Shown piece after piece: positions 1 to 8,177 of a DNA stretch of 64,000 nucleotides. A model generated the notes under the pieces. That model had not been told where the DNA came from, did no database searches, and saw only the letters and a program-made list of their open reading frames with translations. The number at the start of each line of letters is the position of its first letter. The stretch's first letter is position 1. The stretch spans positions 1 to 64,000 of the forward strand of contig NZ_JAGGPR010000018.1 of assembly GCF_018613695.1 (NCBI RefSeq). Direction: 5' to 3'. The translations under genes and the position numbers were made by a program. This DNA comes from Arthrobacter sp. ISL-95 (GTDB taxonomy: Bacteria > Actinomycetota > Actinomycetes > Actinomycetales > Micrococcaceae).

Positions 1-156
1 ATTAATGCTACGAAGATGGCGTTGTGGGGTGATGGAACGCATCGGGTGTCGTTGGACGAGGTGATCGTGACCATGCGTGAAACGGGCAAGGACATGTCCA
101 CCAAGTACAAGGAAACCGCGATGGGCGGACTGGCCGTCAACGTCGTCGAATGCTGA
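1..156 (+). CDS. sdaA: L-serine ammonia-lyase, C-terminal end (partial)
   Basis: Only the last 51 codons are in the window and the gene enters from the left edge. The frame reads INATKMAL, then RVSLDEVI, TMRETGKDM and KYKETAMGGLAVNV before TGA. From memory this matches the C-terminus of iron-sulfur L-serine dehydratases such as E. coli SdaA (RVSLDKVIETMYETGKDM, KYRETSRGGLA). The enzyme deaminates L-serine to pyruvate and ammonia in the cytoplasm. lipA follows 105 bases downstream on the same strand, which fits a serine/glycine catabolic cluster with the glycine cleavage genes further left. That placement is inferred because those genes are not visible. Confidence 0.85.
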   Translation: MNATKMALWGDGTHRVSLDEVIVTMRETGKDMSTKYKETAMGGLAVNVVEC

Positions 157-167
157 CCGCCGCATGC

Positions 168-228
168 GCTGTGAGGCCCGCTCTGCGTGCCTGAACGCTC
201 GTTGCGGGCGCAGAGCAGGCCCCGCAAC
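168..228. repeat. Palindromic intergenic element, family B copy 1
   Basis: Two imperfect 20-base arms (168-187 and 209-228) flank a 21-base centre in the sdaA-lipA gap. The left arm contains GTGAGGCCCGCTCTGCG. A close relative with better-paired arms lies at 23685-23745, also preceded by CGCATG. Two copies about 23 kb apart with the same arms suggest a dispersed REP-like element rather than a gene-specific terminator. It lies inside a probable operon. Confidence 0.6.
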
Positions 229-261
229 GCAAGAACTTACACACCAACAAGGAAGAACCTC

Positions 262-1269
262 ATGACACTCGCACCTGAAGGCCGTAAGTTGCTGCGCGTT
301 GAGCAGCGTAACTCGGCGGTCCCGGTTGAACGTAAGCCTGAGTGGATCAAGGCCAAGGTCCAGATGGGTCCGGAGTTTGTCCAGCTCAAGAATCTGGTGA
401 AGAAGGAAGGCCTGCACACGGTGTGTGAGGAGGCCGGTTGCCCGAACATTTTTGAGTGTTGGGAAGACAAGGAAGCGACGTTCCTGATCGGCGGGTCCGA
501 GTGCACCCGGCGCTGTGATTTCTGCCAGATCGATACCGGTAAACCGTCGCCGGTGGACATGTTCGAACCCACCAAGGTGGCCCGCAGTGTCCAGGCGATG
601 CAGTTGCGGTACGCGACCGTGACCGGGGTGGCCCGTGATGACCTGGCCGATGAGGGTGTGTGGTTGTACGCCGAAACGGTCCGGAAGATCCATGAGCTGA
701 ATCCGGGCACCGGGGTGGAGTTGTTGATCCCTGATTTTTCCGGCAAGCCTGAGCACATCGCGGCGATCTGTGATTCCAAGCCCGAGGTGTTCGCGCACAA
801 CGTGGAGACCGTGCCGAGGATTTTCAAGCGGATCCGTCCAGCGTTCCGGTACGAGCGGTCCTTGGATGTCATCACGCAGGGCCGGGATTTGGGGATGGTG
901 ACCAAGTCCAACCTGATCCTGGGCATGGGCGAGACCCGTGAGGAGATCTCCGAGGCGTTGCGGGATCTGCACGCGGCCGGGTGTGATTTGATCACGATCA
1001 CCCAGTACCTGCGCCCGTCCGAGCGGCACTTGCCGGTGGACCGGTGGGTCAAGCCGCAGGAGTTCGTGGACCTTCAGCACGAGGCCGAGGAGATCGGGTT
1101 CCTTGGTGTGATGTCCGGGCCGTTGGTGCGGTCCTCGTACCGGGCCGGGCGTTTGTGGGCCACCGCGATGCGGAAAAAGGGCTGGGAAATCCCCGCCGCC
1201 CTGGCACACATCGAGTCCTCCGGCACCACCCGCCAGGAAGCCTCCACCATCCTCGCCGCCCACGGCTAA
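262..1269 (+). CDS. lipA: Lipoyl synthase (radical SAM)
   Basis: The 335-residue protein inserts two sulfur atoms into octanoyl groups on lipoyl domains, such as GcvH and 2-oxoacid dehydrogenase E2 subunits. It has the auxiliary-cluster cysteines C55, C60 and C66 in CEEAGCPNIFEC, the radical SAM cysteines C81, C85 and C88 in CTRRCDFC, and the C-terminal RSSYRAG motif. Length and motif order are those of a complete LipA. The ATG at 262 is preferred because AAGGAA lies about 8 bases upstream; a longer in-frame start at 187 would run through the palindromic element. Position next to the sdaA end suggests it serves the glycine cleavage system. The last 26 bases, including the stop, are duplicated immediately downstream. 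Confidence 0.95.
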   Translation: MTLAPEGRKLLRVEQRNSAVPVERKPEWIKAKVQMGPEFVQLKNLVKKEGLHTVCEEAGCPNIFECWEDKEATFLIGGSECTRRCDFCQIDTGKPSPVDMFEPTKVARSVQAMQLRYATVTGVARDDLADEGVWLYAETVRKIHELNPGTGVELLIPDFSGKPEHIAAICDSKPEVFAHNVETVPRIFKRIRPAFRYERSLDVITQGRDLGMVTKSNLILGMGETREEISEALRDLHAAGCDLITITQYLRPSERHLPVDRWVKPQEFVDLQHEAEEIGFLGVMSGPLVRSSYRAGRLWATAMRKKGWEIPAALAHIESSGTTRQEASTILAAHG

Positions 1270-1296
1270 ACACCATCCTCGCCGCCCACGGCTAAA
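1245..1296 (+). repeat. Perfect 26-bp tandem duplication at the lipA stop
   Basis: Bases 1245-1270, covering the last eight lipA codons, the stop and one further A, are repeated without change at 1271-1296. The second copy is outside lipA and leaves its product unchanged. It looks like a recent slippage or unequal-exchange event. Confidence 0.9.
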
Positions 1297-1340
1297 GACC
1301 AACACCTGCCAAACACCACAAGCACACCAAGGACTCCCTC

Positions 1341-2108
1341 ATGATCCCCATACGTGTTGAAATCGTTCCTACCGATGGCATTGTTGACGCCGTCGGCAAG
1401 GCAGTACCAACAGGCGCCGCTATCAGTGTTACTTGCCTGCCGCACCACGGGATCGGGCCAACCCTGCGCACCGCGGCACAGCTCAGCGAGCTCGGCTATA
1501 GCGTGGTTCCGCATGTGGCCGCTAAGTGCGTGGAAGGACGGGCCCAGCTCGAAAAGATTCTGCGGGATTGCGAGAATGCGGGTATCTCCGAAGTTTTTGC
1601 CATAGGCGGGGACGCGGCCCAACCGGCAGGACCCTATGCCACCGGCAGTGAGTTGCTGAGGGACATCGCGGACGTCACCGGTGGCCAAATGAGGGTTGGG
1701 GTGGCGGGCTACCCCGAGGGGCACCCGAACATCAACGGACTCCAACTCGTGGAGGCTCTGCTGGAGAAGCAGGAACTGGCCAGCGGGATCGTCACGCAAA
1801 TGTGCTTCTCTGCAGAGACCATCCACAGCTATGTGGAGTCGCTGCGGAGGGAAGGCGTGCACCTTCCGGTGATTGCCGGCGTCGCAGGTGCAGTACCCAA
1901 GGCCAAGCTCATTTCGCTGGCCACCAAGATCGGGGTGGGTTCGTCGTTGAAGTTCCTGAGCAAGAAGGGCCCGCTCGCCCGGCGCCTGTTGGTGGGTGAA
2001 CGTTACTCGCCTGAAACGCTGATCCTCGAGCTGGCCGAACGTCCGGGTATAGACGGCATCCAGCTCTACAGCTTCAACTCCTTGGATGCGCTTCCGCAGC
2101 CGGTCTAA
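1341..2108 (+). CDS. Methylenetetrahydrofolate reductase family protein
   Basis: A 255-residue TIM-barrel protein of the MTHFR type, which reduces 5,10-methylene-THF to 5-methyl-THF with a flavin. Visible family features are the early strand TCLPHHGIGPT, the VFAIGGDAAQPAG segment, the GVAGYPEGHPN segment and the late strand GIQLYSFNSLD. It is shorter than classical MetF (about 290-300 residues), so a specialised or catabolic role is possible. AAGGA lies 8 bases before the ATG. Following sdaA and lipA, it would link serine/glycine breakdown to the one-carbon pool, by context only. Confidence 0.82.
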   Translation: MIPIRVEIVPTDGIVDAVGKAVPTGAAISVTCLPHHGIGPTLRTAAQLSELGYSVVPHVAAKCVEGRAQLEKILRDCENAGISEVFAIGGDAAQPAGPYATGSELLRDIADVTGGQMRVGVAGYPEGHPNINGLQLVEALLEKQELASGIVTQMCFSAETIHSYVESLRREGVHLPVIAGVAGAVPKAKLISLATKIGVGSSLKFLSKKGPLARRLLVGERYSPETLILELAERPGIDGIQLYSFNSLDALPQPV

Positions 2109-2220
2109 GCAGCCTGCCGCCCCGGACGCGTGATGAGGGGCACTATCTGCCCACAATTACCGGGTAGCCCTAAAACCCGGGCGTAACCTTGAAGCGGACG
2201 CCAGTGCCGCCGTCGTACGT

Positions 2221-3315
2221 TTGATCCTGCGACGAAAGGCGAGCCGCCCCTTGAAGGCTGTAGCGGAAATGTTCACGATGGGCCCTGGAAACAAGGACCA
2301 CCATCCCGCACTCCGCTGCGCTGTAGGCGTGTTTGTGCCGCTGATTACGTTGACGCTACTGGGGCGGCTGGACTTGGCCGTGTTCGCGTCGTTCGGTGCG
2401 TTCGCCGGAATTTATGGTCGAAACGAACCCCACAGCGTGCGTTTCCGGAGCCAATTGCGCGCCGGTGGCTTCATGCTTTTCATCATTCTTCTGGCCACAC
2501 TCGTGGCCCGTTTCGCGCAAGCCGGAGGCATCGATGGTGCCGCCTATTCCTGGCTGCTGACTGCAGCCACCACTATTGTGGCCGGTGCGTGCTCCGTGGT
2601 GGTGGCGGCTTGGCGGCTCCGTCCCGGCGGCTCGCTCTTTCACATCTTTGCCTTCGCTGCCATTGCCTCGATCGCCGCGCAGCCTCCCCTTTGGGAAGCC
2701 ATGTTGGTGGCGGTGGGTACTACGATCTTTTGCCTGCTGATCGGTATGTCATCGCGCGTCCTCAAAAGCCACCGGACTCAGTGGAAGCGCCCGCCGCGCA
2801 TCCGTCACACCGCGGCTGAGCGGCGGGCGATCTGGCTTGAAGGCGGCGGCTACCTGGTTGCTGCAGGCTTGGCGGGAACCATCGCAACGTTGGTGGGGGA
2901 GCGGCTCGGGTTCGGGCACACCTACTGGGCTATGGTGGCGGCTGTTGTTCCGCTGGTGGGTCACTCCACCCGGCACAGGGTGAGCCGTGGCATCCAAAGG
3001 ATCGCGGGAACGGTGCTCGGGCTGGTGCTGCTGGCAGGCATTCTCTGGCTGAATCCCGCGCCGTGGGCCATGGTCCTGGTGATCGCCGCGTGCCAGTTCG
3101 GGGCGGAGATGTTCATTGCGCGGCAGTACCTGGTGGCGCAGGTCTTCGTGACGCCCCTGGCCTTGATCGCCACACTTCTGGCTGCCCCCGTTGACCCCGC
3201 TTTGTTGCTGCGGGACCGCATCATCGAGACCGTCATTGGTGCCGCCGTCGGCGTCGCAGTAGTGGTGGCTCCGGCAGTTTGGCGGCGTTTGCGGGCGTCT
3301 GAACCCGGCGCTTAG
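2221..3315 (+). CDS. FUSC family inner-membrane transporter
   Basis: A 364-residue integral membrane protein of the FUSC (fusaric acid resistance / aromatic acid exporter) type. Two hydrophobic blocks, about 35-175 and 210-345, are separated by a basic segment (HRTQWKRPPRIRHT), as in the family's duplicated half-bundle. The second block has the usual GHTYWAMVAAVVPL signature. The TTG at 2221 keeps the basic leader and the MFTMGPGNKDHHPALR segment that relatives also carry; an ATG at 2269 is the alternative and neither has a strong ribosome-binding site. The substrate is unknown. A MarR gene follows about 95 bases later and may control it, although its position downstream is unusual for that. 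Confidence 0.8.
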   Translation: MILRRKASRPLKAVAEMFTMGPGNKDHHPALRCAVGVFVPLITLTLLGRLDLAVFASFGAFAGIYGRNEPHSVRFRSQLRAGGFMLFIILLATLVARFAQAGGIDGAAYSWLLTAATTIVAGACSVVVAAWRLRPGGSLFHIFAFAAIASIAAQPPLWEAMLVAVGTTIFCLLIGMSSRVLKSHRTQWKRPPRIRHTAAERRAIWLEGGGYLVAAGLAGTIATLVGERLGFGHTYWAMVAAVVPLVGHSTRHRVSRGIQRIAGTVLGLVLLAGILWLNPAPWAMVLVIAACQFGAEMFIARQYLVAQVFVTPLALIATLLAAPVDPALLLRDRIIETVIGAAVGVAVVVAPAVWRRLRASEPGA

Positions 3316-3410
3316 CACTCGGGCAACGCCAGGTTTCGGCACCGCGGGAACAAATCACCTACTATCAACTGGTTAGACAAGCGAGATACATGTCTACCAA
3401 AGGACTGGTG

Positions 3411-3908
3411 ATGAGCGACAAAGGTGAACGTCAGGGCTATTGGTACGGGCTGGAGAGCCGCAAACAGATGGGCGCCGTGGATGTCCTGAACGCCCTCAGG
3501 GACTACCGCTCCGCCGAAGCTGACATGCGGCGACGAACGCAGGCTTCCATGGGCATGGGCGAAACAGATCTCATGGCCCTGAGGTATCTCCTGGAAGCTG
3601 AGCGCGCGGGAAGGGACGTAGGGCCGAAGGAGTTGACGGTCCGATTGGGAATCACTTCAGCTTCCATGACGTCTTTGGTGGACAGGTTGGTCAGATCCGG
3701 CTACGTGAGCCGTGAGCCGCACCCCACTGATCGGCGGGCCCTCATTCTCAAGCCCACCCTGGGATCGGATCAGGAGGTCCGCAACACTCTGGGTGATATG
3801 CATGCCCGGATGATGGAAGTTGCGGGGACCCTTGATCCCGAGGAAACGGCAGTGGTGGTGAACTTTCTCAGGCGCATGCGCGGCGCCATTGACAGCGTGG
3901 CTCCGTAA
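3411..3908 (+). CDS. MarR family transcriptional regulator
   Basis: The 165-residue protein has a winged-helix core: LTVRLGITSASMTSLVDRLVRSGYVSREPHPTDRR, the recognition helix and wing of MarR proteins, at about residues 70-110. The ATG at 3411 is chosen because AAAGGA sits 6 bases upstream; an in-frame ATG at 3390 has no good site. MarR dimers typically repress neighbouring efflux or stress genes and are released by small aromatics. Candidate targets are itself, the FUSC gene upstream, and the gene at 3988, whose promoter region contains a 9-bp inverted repeat. The ligand is unknown. Confidence 0.88.
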   Translation: MSDKGERQGYWYGLESRKQMGAVDVLNALRDYRSAEADMRRRTQASMGMGETDLMALRYLLEAERAGRDVGPKELTVRLGITSASMTSLVDRLVRSGYVSREPHPTDRRALILKPTLGSDQEVRNTLGDMHARMMEVAGTLDPEETAVVVNFLRRMRGAIDSVAP

Positions 3909-3925
3909 CCCCGACTGGACTTAAG

Positions 3926-3966
3926 TAGTAAGTACACATATAACTAGATAGCCAAGCTACTTACTA
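3926..3966. promoter_or_regulatory. AT-rich inverted repeat, candidate operator
   Basis: TAGTAAGTA at 3926-3934 is mirrored perfectly by TACTTACTA at 3958-3966, with centres 32 bases apart (about three helical turns). This is a marked AT-rich island just upstream of the start at 3988. Cooperative binding of a dimeric regulator is plausible. Similar TAGTAAGTATCC-like motifs occur before other small stress-type genes in this window. Confidence 0.5.
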
Positions 3967-3987
3967 GTAAATGTGTGGGAGAGAACG

Positions 3988-4389
3988 ATGACAGTCGCGC
4001 TGCGTGAACTAAGCTCCACACCAGTGGCTGAAAATACCGTGGACATTGTCTCGGAACAAGTTATCCCCCAAGGACCCGTTCACTGTGGTTCACATATGGC
4101 CATCTCCGCCGGACCATCCTACGACTCCATGCAATGGGTCTCCGTGGAGCCCATCTGGCCCGAGTGGGCCTGCGGGTGCGGTTTCCGCATGGACGTCGAC
4201 GCCCTGGACCCCGTGAGCGGTGTCTGGATCGCGGCGCTTCGCCGCCAGAGCCTGCAGCACGAACTGGCAATTGCTCAGAACACGCTGGAGCTGGCGTTCA
4301 AGAAAGCGGTCGACGCCGGTGTCGACCCTCGCGCTCTGGCCGAGGTGACCGGAGTCCCGGCCACCGAAATCGACTCCCTTCTTCAGTGA
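3988..4389 (+). CDS. Hypothetical protein with Cys/His motifs
   Basis: 133 residues, no family recognised. The N-terminal half holds HCGSH (about residue 33) and WACGCGF (about residue 62), which together could bind a metal. The C-terminal 45 residues look helical and helix-turn-helix-like (LEVT-type turn in ALAEVTGVPATEIDSLL). The ATG at 3988 has GGAGAG 5 bases upstream; a GTG at 3973 is less likely. Its stop overlaps a GTG (GTGA at 4386-4389) that would begin the kinase remnant, so the two may be translationally coupled. The upstream AT-rich inverted repeat suggests specific regulation. Confidence 0.65.
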   Translation: MTVALRELSSTPVAENTVDIVSEQVIPQGPVHCGSHMAISAGPSYDSMQWVSVEPIWPEWACGCGFRMDVDALDPVSGVWIAALRRQSLQHELAIAQNTLELAFKKAVDAGVDPRALAEVTGVPATEIDSLLQ

Positions 4390-5000
4390 CGCTCCTTGAA
4401 CGGGCGGCTGTCCGCGCTGATCGCGGGGCTGTCTGTACTGATCGCGCGGCTGCAAGGGAAACTTCCAGGGCAGCTCGCGTCACCGCAACTGCCGCATCTG
4501 CAGCTGCAACCGCAAGCGCCGCAACTGCCGCATCTGCAAACGCCAGTCATCCCAATGTGGTGCTCGGAGGCCGCTACCGGCTCGGCTCCCAATTGGGTGG
4601 AGGCTCGGAGGCGTACGTCAAAGAAGCCTGGGATCTGGATACGGGCAAAGCGGTAGCGGTCAAGATCTTCAGGTCAACGGACTCCACGGATAACGCCCCC
4701 TTTCGGCGGGAGCTGGATATCCACGGACGTTTGCGGCACAAGAACATCGTCAGAGTTCTGGACTCGGGAGACACCCACGACCCGGGAGTCACTGACCATG
4801 TTGAATGCCTGACCGGAACCAAAGCGTTCCCAGGCCCTCCCCTGGAGTCCATGGTGGCAAGGACTCTCGGGGAACCCCGAATTCCCGGCACGGTGCGGCG
4901 GCGCTGGTCCATGGTGCTTCATGCCATGACAGACCCCAATCCGGCCGGCAGGCCGTCTGCCAGCCAAGCCGTCGGTATGCTCCGACGACTCAGCTGGTAG
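4386..5000 (+). pseudogene. Ser/Thr protein kinase remnant, catalytic core deleted in frame
   Basis: The frame encodes an Ala-rich leader (1-55), then the start of a Hanks-type N-lobe: GGRYRLGSQLGGGSEA, the ATP lysine in AVKIF (K93) and a helix-C glutamate near E109. At about residue 139 it jumps to the end of a C-lobe: ECLTGTKAFPG, then MTDPNPAGRPSA. The HRD loop, DFG and activation segment, roughly 150 residues in the intact kinase at 42122, are missing, yet the frame stays open to 5000. It cannot be an active kinase. A translated pseudokinase fragment is possible because the frame is intact and coupled to the upstream gene, but decay by internal deletion is simpler. Confidence 0.72.
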
Positions 5001-5074
5001 CCAACAATCAGGCCGATAGCGGCATGCGTCCTTATGCCGAACTGGGGCCTCCTTTAGGAAAGAGAGAATGAAAA

Positions 5075-5335
5075 ATGGGAATTATCGGATGGATTATTTT
5101 GGGTCTGATTGCCGGCGCCATTGCCAAGGCCATCATGCCCGGTAAGCAGGGTGGCGGCTGGATCACCACAATCCTCCTCGGCATTGTGGGCGCCGTTCTG
5201 GGTGGTTGGATCGGCAGCGCACTCTTCAAGGTGGGCATCAACGAGTTCTGGTCGCTTTCCACATGGCTGCTCGCCATCGGTGGCGCACTGCTTGTCCTCA
5301 TCATCTGGGGACTGGTCACGCGCAAGAAGGCGTAA
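5075..5335 (+). CDS. GlsB/YeaQ/YmgE family membrane protein
   Basis: The 86-residue protein has three predicted membrane spans and the family's glycine pattern: GLIAGAIAKAIMPGKQGGGW, then GAVLGGWIGSAL, ending in basic RKKA. The Pfam name is transglycosylase-associated protein. Members are small general-stress envelope proteins of unclear biochemical role. AGGAAAGAGAG lies before the ATG. A close paralogue is at 55433-55702 on the other strand. A strong hairpin directly follows the stop. Confidence 0.9.
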   Translation: MGIIGWIILGLIAGAIAKAIMPGKQGGGWITTILLGIVGAVLGGWIGSALFKVGINEFWSLSTWLLAIGGALLVLIIWGLVTRKKA

Positions 5336-5354
5336 CTGCCCCAAGCCAAAGAGA

Positions 5355-5394
5355 CCCCGACACTGCACGTTCTGCAGTGTCGGGGCTTTTGCTT
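5355..5394. terminator. Strong hairpin terminator
   Basis: Arms CCCCGACACTGCA (5355-5367) and its complement (5373-5385) pair perfectly around a 5-base loop, followed by CTTTTGCTTT. It lies between convergent genes and probably ends transcription of the GlsB gene. Confidence 0.88.
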
Positions 5395-5414
5395 TAAGCC
5401 AGCCCACCGCTAAG

Positions 5415-5576
5415 TCAACGGCCCAGAATCCTGGCCTTCTGGGCCTGAAACTCATTGTCAGTGAGCACGCCGGCACCTTTCAGCTCCCCGAGCTGCTTGA
5501 GTTGGGCGAGCATGTGATCTGTTGGATCGACGACGGCGGCCGGTGCAGGCGGCGGAGGCACCGGCGTCGCGCCCAA
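5415..5576 (-). CDS. Small SHOCT-domain protein or C-terminal remnant
   Basis: On the minus strand, 53 codons begin with TTG and end with a typical SHOCT motif: LAQLKQLGELKGAGVLTDNEFQAQKARIL. A Pro/Ala linker precedes it. SHOCT domains usually sit at the C-terminus of longer membrane or DUF4429 proteins and act in oligomerisation. Here an in-frame stop just upstream of the TTG leaves only the tail. GAAGG lies 7 bases before the TTG, so an independent mini-protein is possible; a truncated remnant is equally likely. Confidence 0.5.
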   Translation of the reverse strand: MGATPVPPPPAPAAVVDPTDHMLAQLKQLGELKGAGVLTDNEFQAQKARILGR

Positions 5577-5787
5577 GTGCGTGCGCCTTCAAGGTATCGG
5601 AAGCGTTGAGGCAGAAAGATCACCCACTAAGGGTGAGTGTGGGTGGTTGGCGTTCGACGACGGGTGGCTGGGATAGGTGCATGCCAGTCGGTCACAAATC
5701 CCCCGTAGCCGGGCAGCTGCAGACGCCGTCCAGAGGTCGGTTACGCTGCTCAAAGCCACGCCACACTCCGCACGCATAGGGCCACCA

Positions 5788-7062
5788 ATGACGCACTCGT
5801 TTGCCGCCGACAACGCCGTCCCACAGTCGGAAAATTCGTCGGAACCTGCGCTCGAGCGCAGCCCCGTCGTCGAACGCAGCGCTGCTGGCACTGCCTTGGG
5901 AGCGTTCGGGATGGTGGCCGTCGTCGGCGTGTTCGCATTTCTCCTCCACATGCTGGCTCAGCTTTCACTGCGAGTCGGTCCCGGCTACTCGGGCTGGGCG
6001 CTGGACACCATCGATTCCCCGTTGGCCGCACTGCGTTGGTTCTTCGGGGACATGACCGAGCCCCTGTTCTACAAGTCCCACCTCGCAGCCCTCGGACTGC
6101 TCGCAGGTGCCGTGGCCGCGTGGTGGGTTGGCCGACGAGGCAGCAACTGGGCGGGCACCCTCAGCTACGGTTCCGGGCTGTGGCCCTGGGTTCTGGCTTC
6201 CGCGTCGCTGAGTTTGATGCTCTCCAACCTGGTGTTCGGGTGGATGCTCGACGACGGGTGGCAGCCCACGTTCGTGCCCTTCGTCTGCGTCGCTCCTGCA
6301 ATCGTCCTGCTCTACGGAGCGGGGTGGAGGACCTGCATCACCGGCGCCGTTCTGGGAGCCGCCACCACCACACCGTTGGCGTTGCTGTTCATTCCCACCC
6401 TTTCAGCACCTCTGGGTCTGCCAGCCGTGGTGGCGAACGTGGCTGCCATGTCGGTGGGCTCGGTCATCTCGTTCCTGGTGGCCCGGCGGCTGCCGTGGCT
6501 TGCCCTGCGGGAGACCCGGAAAACTCGGGATACTCGGGAGGTTCGCCCGGAGACGCAAGCCGAGCTGCCGCCGTCGAGCCTCAACCGAAACATCCCGGCA
6601 GACGCCGCTTGGGCTGCGCGACGGGTACTCAAGGACTTCACCGAAACCCATTTTTTCGCCAACGAACTCGCCGGGGCTGGTGTGATCCTGGCTGTGGCCA
6701 CGGCGTTTGTCCTCAACCCGGGACTGCCGGCCTACGGGACGGGGCTGCTGCCGCACATTCTGTTTGCCCAAGCGTTCACCTCGGCCATCGGCGTCGTCCT
6801 ATGGCGGAACTGGTACCGCGCCGGCGGGTGGGCAGCCACCTACGCGTCCGTCGTGTCGGTTGCTCCGGCGGCAGTCCTCGCGTACGGCGGTTCCTGGCAG
6901 GGAATGGTGGGCGGGGCCGTCCTGGGCGCGGTCTTCGCCCCGCCTCTGGCCCGGGCTATTTCCGCGCAGCTGCCCGTCGGCTTCCATCCGGTTATCGGTA
7001 ACACTGCGGCCATGGCAATCTCGACGGCGGTCGCGTTGCCGCTGCTTGGGCTGCTGCCCTAG
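5788..7062 (+). CDS. Polytopic membrane protein with an internal duplication
   Basis: 424 residues, at least ten hydrophobic segments, family not firmly recognised (DUF1576-like is a guess). Two halves resemble each other. The first contains YGSGLWPWVL, APAIVLLYGAGW, TGAVLGAATTTPLA and GLPAVVANVAAMSVGS (about 125-235). The second contains YGTGLLPHIL, APAAVLAYGGSW, GGAVLGAVFAPPLA and GFHPVIGNTAAMAIST (about 305-420). A basic linker joins them. The ATG at 5788 is chosen over a start at 5677, whose leader lacks membrane-protein character. Function unknown; a pore or transporter built from two repeats is suggested. A long hairpin follows. Confidence 0.75.
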   Translation: MTHSFAADNAVPQSENSSEPALERSPVVERSAAGTALGAFGMVAVVGVFAFLLHMLAQLSLRVGPGYSGWALDTIDSPLAALRWFFGDMTEPLFYKSHLAALGLLAGAVAAWWVGRRGSNWAGTLSYGSGLWPWVLASASLSLMLSNLVFGWMLDDGWQPTFVPFVCVAPAIVLLYGAGWRTCITGAVLGAATTTPLALLFIPTLSAPLGLPAVVANVAAMSVGSVISFLVARRLPWLALRETRKTRDTREVRPETQAELPPSSLNRNIPADAAWAARRVLKDFTETHFFANELAGAGVILAVATAFVLNPGLPAYGTGLLPHILFAQAFTSAIGVVLWRNWYRAGGWAATYASVVSVAPAAVLAYGGSWQGMVGGAVLGAVFAPPLARAISAQLPVGFHPVIGNTAAMAISTAVALPLLGLLP

Positions 7063-7080
7063 TTGTACTGCCCAAGTGGC

Positions 7081-7119
7081 AGCTAATGACAATGTTCCTC
7101 GGGAACATTGTCATTAGCT
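7081..7119. terminator. 18-bp perfect hairpin between convergent genes
   Basis: AGCTAATGACAATGTTCC (7081-7098) pairs perfectly with 7102-7119 across a 3-base loop. There is no T-tract. Its place between two convergent stops suggests a bidirectional terminator or mRNA 3'-end stabiliser. The modest GC content is unusual for this genome. Confidence 0.65.
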
Positions 7120-7134
7120 GTGAACTCGGGGAGT

Positions 7135-7890
7135 TCAGCCGCCAACGTGATGAATCGTGAACGCACTCAAGAAGCCGACGGCGGCCGTGAGCCCGGTCAG
7201 GTTGTGGTGCTCCTCGAAGGCCTCGGGGATCATGGTGTCGGCCAGCATGGCCAGGATTCCGCCCGCGGCGATGGCGGTGATGAACGCGATCACGCTCTCC
7301 GGAGCATTTTCCAAGGCGGTGTATCCCAGTAGTGCAGCGAGCCCGCTGAACAGTGCAATTCCGGTCCACGTGCCAAAAACGTAGGCGGGGCTACGTCCGG
7401 CCTTCTTCATGCCGGCGGTGCTGGACAGGCCCTCCGGGACGTTGGAAATGAAGACGGCGGCGAGCATGGCCGGGCTGACAGCTCCACCTGCGAGGAGGCC
7501 AACACCAAGGACCACTGATTCCGGGATGCCGTCAATGAGTGCACCCACTGCGATGGCCGTGCCGCTTCCGGGGGAGTCCTTCTCGGAAGGTTGAGTGCCT
7601 CCGGAACGTTTGCGATGCTTGGCTCCAGCCCGGGCCAGCAGGACGTTGGAGCCCACAAAGATCACGGCGCCCAAGAGGAAACCCAGGATGGTGGGGAGCA
7701 GCCCGCCGCCCTCCACGGCTTCATCAACCAGTTCGAACGCCAACGCGGAGATCAGGACGCCGGCGCCGAAAGCCATCACCGTGGACACGATTTTGGCCGG
7801 CACTTTCCAGATCCACGCTACGCCCGCCCCGAGGACCAAAGCACCACCGGCCAGCGTTCCCCACATCAAGGCCTGCAACCACATCGGCAT
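7135..7890 (-). CDS. ZIP family metal transporter
   Basis: 251 residues and eight hydrophobic segments. ZIP-type motifs are visible in the central helices: GALIDGIPES, ISNVPEGLSS and, near the C-terminus, DTMIPEAFEEHH. A variable acidic/basic loop (about 90-108) separates helices 3 and 4, as in ZIP proteins. The usual HN-PEG histidine is replaced by serine (SNVPEG), so the metal site may be altered. The family carries zinc or other divalent metals into the cytoplasm. It is monocistronic and faces away from the TasA-like gene. Confidence 0.85.
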   Translation of the reverse strand: MPMWLQALMWGTLAGGALVLGAGVAWIWKVPAKIVSTVMAFGAGVLISALAFELVDEAVEGGGLLPTILGFLLGAVIFVGSNVLLARAGAKHRKRSGGTQPSEKDSPGSGTAIAVGALIDGIPESVVLGVGLLAGGAVSPAMLAAVFISNVPEGLSSTAGMKKAGRSPAYVFGTWTGIALFSGLAALLGYTALENAPESVIAFITAIAAGGILAMLADTMIPEAFEEHHNLTGLTAAVGFLSAFTIHHVGG

Positions 7891-8177
7891 AATTCCCGCC
7901 TTCCATCGGCCTTTACACGTGCATCAAGAAGTGTTGCACATAAGGCCCGGATTGCTTTTCCGAAACTGCACGATAGGGCTGCGTTCGATGGGGGAGCTCG
8001 ATTTGCCTGCGTGGGATTGGCTTGTGGGAGTCTTGAGGTTTTCCTGAGGAAGTGTTGACCGTTCACAGGATTTGTTCTTGATCCGGGCCCGGCAGAGTAG
8101 TTCTTGTCAGCCAGAGAGGCTGGAAAAATGAACGGCCGGCCGGACCCGCGGTGGCCTCCCGAAAGGACCATACTCAG

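Noticed and set aside
1..156. Isocitrate dehydrogenase C-terminus
   Set aside because: The ending with TMRETGKDM and GGLAVNVVEC fits L-serine dehydratase, not IDH.
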